Shown here: one piece after another, positions 42,701 to 54,700 of the stretch
Numbering within the stretch: the first letter of the stretch is position 1
Layout of the letters: each line of letters opens with the position of its first letter
Source: Motacilla alba alba
Lineage: Eukaryota > Chordata > Aves > Passeriformes > Motacillidae
DNA length: 64,000 bases
NCBI RefSeq assembly: GCF_015832195.1
Contig: NC_052018.1
Coordinates: 34,376,115-34,440,114 of the forward strand
Direction: 5' to 3'
Made by a program: the position numbers and the translations under genes
Notes under the pieces: generated by a model
What the model saw: the letters and a program-made list of their open reading frames with translations, nothing else
Database searches by the model: none
Told to the model about the DNA's origin: nothing

Positions 42701-45700
42701 TTATGGTTGATGGAAACAACTTAGAATCAGATGTTGAAGGTAGGTTCATTTTCATCTTTATTTAAAACAAAACATTAATTTTCATGCTAAAATTAAGGAA
42801 GAGAACAGCTTTGCTATATTTGAATGTATGTAAAATACTTCAGTATCATTCTAGCACTAGCCCTAGTATTTTGAAAAGATGCACAAGGTGGCAAAACTTG
42901 TGCATCTTCAAAATACATATTTTTAAAATATGCTGTAAGATAAATAATGTCTTGAGAAAACTAACTTTGGACATTTTTTTATTATTATTATCTTCATTTA
43001 GATATGCTGTCTCCAGCAATGGAAACTTCAAATATAACACCATCTGTTTATAGTGTCCATGCGTTGACCTTACTTTCTGAGGTAAATGTTTCCTTGGAGA
43101 TAATGAACAGTGTCTTGTAACAAACTTCTATTTTGTGAAAAGCTTTGGACTAGAAGCTTGGAGAAGGAGATTTAATGGGAAACACTGATGTGAACGGATT
43201 CTGGGTCTTGTTGTATAAAAGTTTGTTACTAATTGAGATGGATGAGGTATAAAGCATGGCCTTTCAGATGTGTAGTATAGCCAACTTTTTTGACTGCAAG
43301 CTTTGTATGTTTGTCTTTGTGTTACATCTTATGTACTGCTGAAAATTGCAGTCAGTCTTTGAATTTTTTCTTTGTTTGTAGTTTATTCTCTGGAGTGCTT
43401 TAAGCAGAAGTTTGTGCTTCTGTGCTGTTACCTTAATGTGTTGTAAAAATGATGGAATCTTTATACTCTGGATTTTGCATGGTACCTGAAATGTGATCAC
43501 TTCTATCAAAGACTTGAATGTTCAGTAAAAAACATTACCCAGAAAAAACCACTGAATGGTAGGTAAAAAGCAATTTAAGAATATATCATATGACATATTT
43601 TCCTCTCATTTTATAGGTTTTGGCTCATCTCCTGGACATGGTTTTCTACAGTGATGAAAAAGAGAGAGTTATTCCTTTGCTTGTAAATATTATGCACTAT
43701 GTTGTGCCCTACCTCCGTAATCACAGGTACCTTTCATTTATTGAATTGATGTAGATGTCTACAGCCAGTAGAAATTTGGATGGTGGCACTTCAGTTAAAA
43801 CAGGCATGATAAGGATTAGATGTCTATCAAACTTTCTGTAGAGCAACAATTCAAAATTGGTTTATGTTGACTTTTTCTTTGTTTAGTGCTCACAATGCAT
43901 CCAGCTATCGAGCTTGTGTCCAGTTATTAAGCAGTCTTAGTGGATATCAGTACACAAGGAGAGCATGGAAAAAGGAAGCCTTTGATCTCTTTATGGATTC
44001 CAGTTTCTTCCAGATGGATGCTTCCTGTGTTAACCAGTAAGGCTTTATTCTTCTTGTTTATATTGATGGCCCTTAAAAATTTTATGTATTCCATTCACAT
44101 ATGGGCCGAAATTTCACAATAGATCTTTACTGAGAGAAATAGAGATTTTCTGTGGTTTAGGTTACCACATGAAATATGAAGCTGATATAAGATATATTTC
44201 TATGCGCAAATCTAGTTTTAAAAGTAATTATCTTAAATTTAAAAAAACCCCATTATGTGAGGAAACATGGTTAGCATTTAGTAGAAACATAGAATGATTT
44301 GCATTGCAAGAGATCTTAAAGATGGTCTAGCTCTAATATGGTAAGGGACACCTTCCACTAGACCAGGTTGCTCAGAGCCCCATCCAACTGGGCCTTGAAC
44401 TCTCCCCAGGGTTGGGACATCCACAGCTTCAGCAGGCAACCTGTGCCTGGGCATCACTACCCTCAAAATTAAGAATTTCTTCCTAGGATCTAAATATGCC
44501 CTCTTTAAAAGTGGGATTGCTTTACTTTAAAAGGAATTTCCTCTTGGCCTATCATTCCATGCCCTTGTAGAAAGTCGCACTTCAGCTTTCTTGAGGCTCT
44601 AGGTACTGGAAAGCTGCTAGAAGATCTCCCTGAAGCCTTCTCTTTACCAGTCTGAGCAACCCCAACTCTCATCCTGTCTTCATAGGAGAGGTGCTCCCAC
44701 CCTCTAATCATCTTTGTGGTCCTCCCATGGACCCCTTCAAAGGAGTCCACATCCTTCTTATGCTGGGGGAGAGAGCTGGGTGCAATACTCCAAGTGGGGT
44801 CTTATGAGCAGAGTAGAGGCAGAATCACCTCCCTTGACCTCTTGGCCACACTTCTGGTGCAGCCCTCGATGCAGTTGTCCTTCTGGGCTATGAGCACACA
44901 TTGGCAGATAAAGTTCAGTTTTTCATTTTCATCCACCATCAGCCACAAGTCCTTCTCCTCAAAGCTGCTCTCAGTACTCATTTTGTGCCCAGCTGGTATT
45001 TGTGCTTGGAATTTCTGACCATTCTGCAGGACCTTGTACTTGGCCTCATATTTCATGAAGTTTCCATGGGCCCACTTCTTAAAACTGTCAGGGTCCCTCT
45101 GAATGGTATCCCTTATTTTCTTGGAGATGGGGGTTCAAGAAACACAGTTTCAGATCAAATAACACCAAGTAAATGGTACCTTATGAAGCAGAGAGCTTAG
45201 ATTGGAAGCCTTAGCCTAAAGTGAAAGAGCAGAAAAAAATGTGCAAATGTTCCTAAAAATTCTTGCTTTTTTCTTGCTTTTCTGATTTATGTACGATTTT
45301 CCTCTTTTAGTTGGAGAGCTATTATGGATAATTTGATGACACATGACAAAACCACGTTCAGAGATTTGATGAGTAAGTATTGATATAGTGGTGACTTCTC
45401 TCCAGTAAAAACATTAAATAGATGAAAAATAAGTATCTTAAAGAAAACACTTGTTCAACATTTCTTCCAATCTTATTTATTCAGTGTTTTTCATGTTTTC
45501 TTTGACTATTTGTTTCTGGAGATCCATAAATAACCCAAAGTGATAGAATTTGATACCATCCTGGCACACAGTGAATTTTTGCCTGTATGGCAAAACTGAT
45601 TAAGCAGAGTGGGTGGGAGAGGTTTTTGGTTGGTTTGGGTTTGAAGATCTGACACTAACTGCTTAAGAAAAATTGCACTTTATAATTTTTTGAGCATCAA

Positions 45701-48700
45701 TACATGAAAATTATTTTTTAAAAAATGTCTAAACTCTTTCCCAAAAGCCCCTTAACCCAGACAGTATTGTGTATACTTACAGGTTTTCTGTCAACTTTTA
45801 TTTTGAATTTCTGGTTACAGATTCAAATTGCAAACCATACATCATCTTAACATCTGCTTTCAAATTCCCATCTTTGCAAAGAAAGAGTTATTTGTGCCTT
45901 GAAGTGAAGCAGAAGGGAAATTCATCAGCTCTTGGCTGCACTTTCCCATTTCTCTTTCAGCACGAGTGGCTGTGGCCCAGAGCAGCTCCCTCAATCTGTT
46001 TGCTAACAGAGACGCGGAGCTGGAGCAGCGCGCCATGCTCCTCAAGAGACTCGCCTTCGCCATTTTTAGCAGCGAGGTAGACCAGTACCAGAAATACCTG
46101 CCAGACATACAAGGTCAGTACATATGTATCATTCAGCGGACTTCTTCCTGTTAGCTGTGGAATGCTTGTGTGACAGAGTAACAGCAGGTGAAATTTTTAT
46201 CCTGCAAGATCAGTGTGTTCTAGCTGAAACAAAGTTTCTGCAGCTTTTGGTTAAAATGTTTTCAGTCTTAAATGACTACGAAATACGCTGATTTTGTGGT
46301 TGCCAGTTGACTTTAATCCAGATAATTTCACTGATCTGTCATTTTATCCCTTGATCAATATCATTGGATATATGCTTTGACATGAGCATCTGAGGTACAA
46401 AAACCTATCATTAGGGATAAATAGGAAAACTGACCTTGACGTTTTGAATTCTTGACTTCTTTTGCTGGTGTTTTTTCCTCAATTCAGTTGATCTGTCCTA
46501 TTTATCATTGAAGTTTTTTCTTACAATGACCCTTTACCTTAAGTGACTGGGAATGGGAACTGCTTGGATCTTCTTTTTAAGGTGATGCTAATAGTTAGCA
46601 GCAGCTTTTAGATGTATCATTTTTTTATGGTACCAAAGGGACGCTTTGGTCTCTTCTTCTATATGGAAAATCAGTTGCATCAACATTTTTGTTTCATTTG
46701 TTCTAGAATGAAATTTGTTTGGTTTTTATTTGTTTATGTTTTTAAAATTTAGTTATATTTAATTTTAATTAAGAATATTTGAGGGTTTTTTCTTTTTTTT
46801 TTTTTAATTTTCAGTCATTAGCTGAGAGTACTGTGTTCATGGAATCAGGTGATTTTACTGGTCTAAACTGCAACATGCATGTGTGTTGGTTTGACTGAAA
46901 AATTCCATTGTGTCTGCCTCTGTATATAGAGGTGATCATAATTCAATAAAACCATATCATCCCTTTGTAATTTCTCAAGTATTATGATGGTGCAGTGTTT
47001 TAATAACAATAAGACATCCAAGTTGCTCAGGCTGTTTTTGTATTGTTTGGAATCTGTTAACTCCTCCTGCTGTAATGGGTGAAACTCTGCATTAGATAAG
47101 CAAAGTTCCCAGATGCACTATTGCATTTATGTAGAGAATACATACCAAAATAGGCAACTGCACTCTTTAGAGGTTTCTCTGTTTTGTTCCTTCTTTGGTG
47201 GAGTTATTTCTTTATGTTGACAGAATAAAACTGAGGGATCCTTCTTGGCTTTTTGTTTCAGAAAGGCTGGTAGAAAGTCTCCGGTTGCCACAGGTGCCCA
47301 CCCTTCATTCCCAAGTGTTCCTGTTTTTCAGAGTATTACTTTTAAGAATGTCTCCACAGCACCTTACCTCACTTTGGCCAACCATGATCACTGAACTGGT
47401 GAGTTGCAGGCGTCATTCATTATTTAGAAGACTGGTGCACATCTGAGACACAAGTGCACATCTGAGACTCATTCCTCCTCAAGATTTTTAAAAAAATCTC
47501 TTCTAAAGATTGTATAAATAAATGTGCAATGACCACAAATTGAAAGCTGACTTATTTTCATAGTCCTGGTGTCTGTTTTTTTGTGATGAAATTTAGTATC
47601 TGTTAGCTTACACTGTTTCAGCTGTTCAGTTGTCTCCTGAACTAAATTTGCATTTGCTCTCATTCTTCCCTACTGAATCCTACTTTAATTTCTGCTTATG
47701 TATGTGTACCCTCTCCACCATTCCCACTCCTTCTCTTCTTTTTCTGTTTCCATTTCTACTTTCCTGGTCATTCTTCTTCCAGCAATTGGGATGAGAATCC
47801 ATGTACAGGAGTCAGAATCCATGTTTTATTGGCAGTTGATGGTCATTCAGGTCACATTTTGGCTAAATTTTGTGACTAGATTTATACAAGGCTTGGCTCA
47901 GATTTCTTCTTTCTCATTTTACTCGTCATAACAAAACAGTAAAAATATCTGTTTCCAGAGTTTCTACCTGCAGAATCTCCTGTGTTGGCTGTTTAGCACA
48001 CTCTTTTGGGTTTCAGCTTTGGCAGTGGGAATGAAGGAGAGTCATTGGTGCATGCTGTGATCCATTCAGCCTGCTAGTCAAGGAGTTCCTAAGGGACTGA
48101 ATAATAGAGTGAGCAAAGCAGAATTATTGCTGTGATTAATGATTTTTTCCAATCTGCATGTGCCTAACACAGCCCTTGAATAACCACAGATCCAAGCAAT
48201 AGAAGGAGGAAAACTATATAAAATATTATAAAGTGTGTTGTTTTAGCGATAGATGTATTTAATTTTAAGCCTGTCAAGAGTATAAATACTAGAAAACCCA
48301 TTCTACTCAGTGTGGTCTTCTGATTCCTGTGCTGTCCCCTGGCCTTTACTCAAGTTACCACAGTCCTGGAACTACTTTTGGTTAGCAGGACTGTGATGAT
48401 TCTGGGAATTCACACCTGAGCCTGAGCTGCTCCATTAAACAATCCTTTACTCTCATTTCATTTAGGTCTTGCTCTCTTTCTAGGTAGTGGAGGGAATTAG
48501 CCTTTGAGAGCTTTCCTGGCCATAAAAGAGACAGTTCAATGTGGTCTTTGTCTTACTGGGGTTATGTATAAGGGATGAAAGAGCTTTAAGGTGCCACTGT
48601 CTACTCATACAGGAAAGGAAATAAATCTCCAAACTGTTTGTTAAGGCTTATTACTCAGGCTTTCCCGAGTCACAGTCCATTGAAAATGGTGTTGAAATGT

Positions 48701-51700
48701 AGCATTTGATCTTCAGGTGCAAGTGTTTTTACTGATGGAACAGGAGCTCACTGCTGATGAAGACATTTCCAGGTAAGTGTATGAACTTCTCAAAAGCAGT
48801 ATAAACTGCTTGTTCAACTTCATAAAAATCCCTTGGTATGCTGATGGGGAGTGGAGTCATTCTTTAAAATAATTTGTCTTAGAGTTGTTGAACTCAAATG
48901 AGAAGGACAAGTAAAGGCTAGTTCAGTCTGACTGCAGTACCAGGGACAGACTGTTCAGGACAAAACAAAAGAGGTCCTGCTGTCAGATTGATCATAAATC
49001 GCTAAGGGAAATTATAAGATACAAGTGTCTGAGTTCTTACAATGTCTGCCTGACTCAAATGCACTGCTGCTGCATTTAAATTATGTATGGCATGACTTAC
49101 ATCTTTTCTGTGTCAGACACTTATTCTAAATAAGACTGATGCACTTTTTTTTTTTTGTCTAAATGAAAGCATAGTTCCTTCTCTTATTAGGTAAGTGAGG
49201 TAGATAATTTTTCTTGTTTTATTATCCATTTTTATCTCATCTATTTTCTATACAGTGTGATCCAATTTCAGTCAATTCTAGCAGCAGAGGCAGATTTCTC
49301 AAATGAGCCAGAGTTATTTGCCCAAGTTTTGGTCACTTTTTTTCCTAGTTTTTTTGGGTTTTTTTTTTTTTTTTTTTTGCAGAGTTTTGCCCTCAAATGA
49401 AGTAATATCAACATGACTGACAATTTTAAACTTCCTCATAATTTGAATATCTGGGAATAAGATACAGTGCAATACATTCATTATACATTGATACTTTATC
49501 ACATATATGTGTATGTGTGCATACAGAACCGCATTCATGGCACAGACTTGTGTCAGAATTGGATTTATGAATTCAGGACAGTGCTGGTAAATAAAGAGTT
49601 GTGTTTTTGTAAAGGCAAGTAAAAAAAATAAAGTTTTCAATGTGGCAGAAGGTTGTTATGACTCCCTTTCCTTCTATAATATATTTTAGAACTTCTGGCC
49701 CATCTGTTGCTGGTTTGGAGACAACTTATACAGGCGGCAATGGTTTTTCCACATCCTACAACAGCCAGAGGTGGCTGAACTTGTATTTGTCTGCTTGCAA
49801 ATTTCTGGACTTGGCTCTAGCTTTACCATCTGAAAACCTGCCTCAATTTCAGATGTGAGTAGAAAACATTGTCATTTAAGTTTTTGGATGTTTTTCCATG
49901 CCTCTTGGTAAAATTCTAGCGTATAAAAGTGTTTGCTTTTCTGTTTCCCTTCTTTCTTTGGACTTTAGCCAGGGCAGCCCATAGTTGGTCCCCTCACAAT
50001 ATCTGAGTGGCCCCCAGGGGAACTGATGCTGCATATCAAATTAGCTCAAGCTGCTTTGATTTAGCCTGTGGCAAGAGATTTGCCACACTTGAGAGATCAT
50101 CAGTAGTAGTGATTTATTCAAGTATTTTATTTTTAAAGTACTTAGTTGCAGTAATGCCTAAGAACTCAAAATACACCCACCCGTCTCAGTGAGTAATGCA
50201 TGAGATCAGAGGACTGCATGTCATCTCAGCATGACTTGCTTAACTTGCTCCTGCACAGTCTGTCTGGAAGATGTGGCAACAAACCTTCACAGAAAGGGGA
50301 TCCCATAGGTTTTTATTGGTCAGTAATGGGCACGTGTACGAACTGCTTCCTCAGTGCCTCTGCAATCCTGTTCCCTTGGGAAAAAATGAATGCAAAACAA
50401 TTGGCATTTGCTGGAGATCCTGGGAATGAGAGGCCACGAAGGACAAAAGAAAGTATTCTGCCTCTTCCTTTACACTGCACACTGGTGACTGTGTGAGGGC
50501 TGCTGTTCTGGCACAGCTCTGTAGACATTTGGTCACCCCTCATTATCCTGCAGTTTAAAAGACATTCTTGTGGGTTGGAGACTGGAAGGATTTGTGCATA
50601 CTGTGTCAGACTGTGCCCTGTAGTATTTCTAAATCTAATGTTGAACGTTTTTTTCATTTATTTTTTCTTGTGAAGGTTGACTTGGGTTTCTTTTTTCCTC
50701 ACTTGGGTTTCTATTATCCTCTCTCCTCTGATACTTCACCAGATTTCCTCATCCACTCATATTTTTGATTGCTCAGAAAAGCCTGCATGTTCAGTATGGA
50801 TAACATCTGCTTGTGTTATCTCATGGCAGGTATCGTTGGGCTTTTATTCCAGAAGCATCAGATGATTCAGGCTTGGAAGTACGAAGACAAGGAACACATC
50901 AGAGGGAATTCAAGCCCTATGTGGTGCGTCTGGCAAAGCTGCTGCGGAAAAAAGCAAAGGTATGGTGCTTTTTTCTTTTGCTTTTCACTGAAAGGTTTCA
51001 TGTGCAGTAACACACAGCAGTGTTTGGGTTTGAACATTTTAAATTTTTTTAACAATGAAGAATGGAAAGGATTTTTTCTGGTGTAGGAGATTCCAGCTGG
51101 AGGAATCTCAAGTGAACATCAGGCAAAAAACACATGTAAGTATAGAAAACAAACAAAAAAGTCCCAAAATTAATCAAACAGACAACAGAAAAATTCATAA
51201 CCTGCTATGGTCAAAATGATTATGGTCACTGACTTTGGACTTCTAAATTAAAAGTATTATTTAAGTAAAAAGTGAAATATGCTCCATTATCTAATATATT
51301 TTAACATAAAATCACTTTCAGATGGCCAGTCATATATGTAGATACTAGTCTGGCTACCTACTTTTTTGAAGTAGAAAACCAGTTTTGTTAATAACAATCA
51401 AAAATTTTAAAAAACTGTTGCATTCTTAAACATGACAGAACTAAGAGTGTTGAGCCTGAGCAGAGCCTGGGACTGTGGTGAACAGACGAAGGCAGAGATC
51501 AGTAGAAAGAGTTCTGGGGAAATCTTGGCTGCACAGTTGGTAGAGTGGGAACAGTATGAGGGTTGTCATTATGTTGGTGCATGGGATGTATTAAACCCCC
51601 AGTTTGTGGGGTTGGAGGCCTGATCTGCTGATGAAGCTGATGGAACCTGGCCAAGCCCTGTCCCACGGAGATCCCTTCTGCTCCCACAGAGTAAGAACTG

Positions 51701-54700
51701 TCAGGTATTTTTGCTGCTTCTGCTGTGAGGACAGAGCCCCCCTGGGGGCAGTTCACTGGGAAATGTTGATGGATGAGCCAGGGCAACAGGGAGGAAGTGC
51801 AAAGCCATATAGCAGAAAGTTTTGAGGTTTTATTCTCGGGTTTCTCTGTATAGATAGCTTTGTCAGTCTGTAACAGTGGCAGCTTGCTGTAGCTACTGCA
51901 ATTACAGTCTCTAATGTCTTCGGTGAGTAGAGGAACTACTGTTGAGATACAAGTGGCTACATTAAATTTAGGGATAACTTAGTTGCAGGCAGATCTGAAC
52001 TATGGAAATAAGGCTCACAATTATGGGGGATAAAACTAGTGTCTGAAGCACATCTGCATTTTGCGTTTTATAACTTTTTGAACCATGACCATGAGACTAA
52101 ATTTCTCTTCTTGCATGTATAAAGGAGTAATGAGTTTTAACTGCCTGCTCCTCAGGCATAGCCTGTAACCCTGGTGTTCAATGTAGTATCTGTTGGAAAG
52201 TTTTCACACTCCGAGTAATCTCTGTGCATTAATTTATACCTCATGTGTGATTTATAACGATACATGCTGCTGGTAAGTACTGTATGCTGAGATAGATGCC
52301 TGAAGTTAGGACTCCCACCGTATGCTTCAAGAATTCAGAAAAATTCTTGGAATTTCTGGAACCCCTCAGTCATGGCAGCAGTTGCACACTGAACCATAGG
52401 TAGGTGTATAATGATGAGATAAACATGAGATAATGAATATTGACTTCAGGCCATTTCCTCTTTATACAGAGGAGAATACTATTACATATAGCTGTGGGGT
52501 TTTCTTAGAAAATAACTACATTAACGGAGTGGATCCTTATTTTCCTTCAGGGCATTCTGACTCATGTTTAGATTAACGTAGTATGGTGTTGCTCAAGCTC
52601 TGTTATCTGAGGGAAACGTGCTTAAAAACCTCCTTTGGCAGTGGTGGAAATAAACAGAGGCACAAACTGGCAGTGCTGGTTTTCTCTAGTAGTGTCTTGG
52701 CCATTCCAGCTTGAGTCTGCCATTTCTGGATCATAGATTTGTTGGGGTGGGTGATTTTTCTAGCTGAAGCACAGCACCCAACCAAGCAATGGCACGGCCT
52801 TCACGGCAGAGTATTCTTCTCATATTTGAAATGCAGTCTGAAAGTTCTCCTCTTTCCTTCCACAGGACAAACAGGAGGACTTTAAGACGATGGTTTTGGA
52901 GGGAATGGAGATGGCCAAGCATCAGGTGAGGGTGGCCTTTGATGCTTGAGTTGTGAAACAAGCTTGCCATAATAATACCATCACCTCAAGGCCCTGGGCA
53001 CTATTTAGCATTCAGTAAGAACTAAGAGAGATCAGATTTGTTATAGAACAAAGATGAGAGAATTTTGTGGTATAAGAACTCTTATTTTTATAGATAACTT
53101 TAATTTTAAAAAATGAAAAGTTTTAAAGTTGGTTTCCTGTACAAAATAGATTACAAAAAGCTGATGTTAGTTCTAAGAAGAATTATGATTGCAAATCATT
53201 ATAAAAGTAAATCGTAAAATAATTTTTGTCAATCTGCAGGTGTGAAACAAACAACCCCTGGTTGGTCTCCATCAAATTCACTGTCATTTAAGCATCCATG
53301 GAATTAGTGGTGTTTGCTTAGCCAATACTGCCCTGAGGAAATGGCTTGGACAGGTTGTATTTCATTGCTCAGAGTTGGAATTTGCACATGCACCACATTT
53401 GGTTGGCTGCTGTGTGACACCGACACTTGCTGTGTGCTGGGGGCACATCCTGTCACCACTGGGTAGTGCTAAGCATTGTACAGAAACAGTGCGGAAGAAA
53501 CTTCTCCTCCTTAATACAATGATAACTTTTTTAAGGAGAAACTCTAAAAATTAGTAGCTTCATTTAAAGAAGGAGGCATCAACACCTCCTTTTGTGTTGG
53601 AAATTTAGTCTTCCCTTTGCTGTGGTTTGGTGTGAGCCTTTCTTTTCAGAAAACTTGTAAAGCTCAAATAGCGGTCTCCTGTGGCAGGGAGCCAAGCCAC
53701 CAGATACATTCATACTGAATTTAAACCTAATTGGGGTTTGCAAAATGGATGCCCTGTAGGCTTCTCAATTGCAGTACAGTTGCTTCATTTTAAGGGCAAA
53801 ACTTGTATTTGTTGAAGTATCATGTCTTGAAAAAAATCTATTTGCTCAAAGGCTGTGCAATCAGTGATCCTTCCTTACCTTATGCTCTGCTCCCATTGCT
53901 ATCCTTTCCCCTTCATTCTTCTTTTATTACCAAGTGGACCCCCTGCCTCAGCCACAGGTGCTACCAGGGCAGTGGGACAGGGGTGGATCCACAGGTGGCT
54001 CTTCTTGGTGAGGCCTTTTGTGCTTCTTTTCTCCTTCCTTGCAGAATAAAATCCAGTACTGCTGGAATTTTACTTCATAGTAGAAGCTCTCTGTCGTGGT
54101 TTGTAACCGTACAAACAAGGTGTTTCTAGTGGTGACAGTACCTTAGTGTCTAGATTTGAGTATGTTTTTTGACTCAGAGATAAAGGAAATAGGGAAGACC
54201 TGTATAAGAACCTGGATGTTGGTGCTCAGGTACTTCAGTATGCAGGTATTTAAGGCAGCCCTAAGCAGGGTTACAGCAGTGTGCTGCTGCTGGTGGGCAT
54301 CTGGTGTGTGACTGCTGCCTTTGCTTGTGGGGTTCCTGAAATTCTTTTCCTTTGACGTTCCCTCCATGAAATGGAAGGGACATAATAACTGAGTTCTTCT
54401 GAGAATACACAATGAGTAACTGAGCCATTTTCCTTTGAGAATAGCTTCAAGTGTTTTTTAGAATGTCTGTGTGTGTTATTTGTGATAGTAAAAATAGCAC
54501 TGCTCTTTGCCCTTCCCAAAAACTCCGATCTCAAGCTGCAAAGTGAAAATGCTTTGTATCTATGTTATCTTTTTCTGGGGTTTATCATAACTGATGCTGG
54601 CAGTATCAGCTGGTGAATGAGTGTGTGGCACCAGAGAGGAGCCTGCTTTGGAAAGCAGCTGAAGTAGCTCACAACTTCCAGCTGTCACCAGCTTGGGCCA

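Noticed and set aside
49259..49310. Possible extra exon in DOP1A intron 34 after CTATACAG
   Set aside because: No suitable donor in phase, and exons 34 and 35 already join without a gap in the conserved protein.
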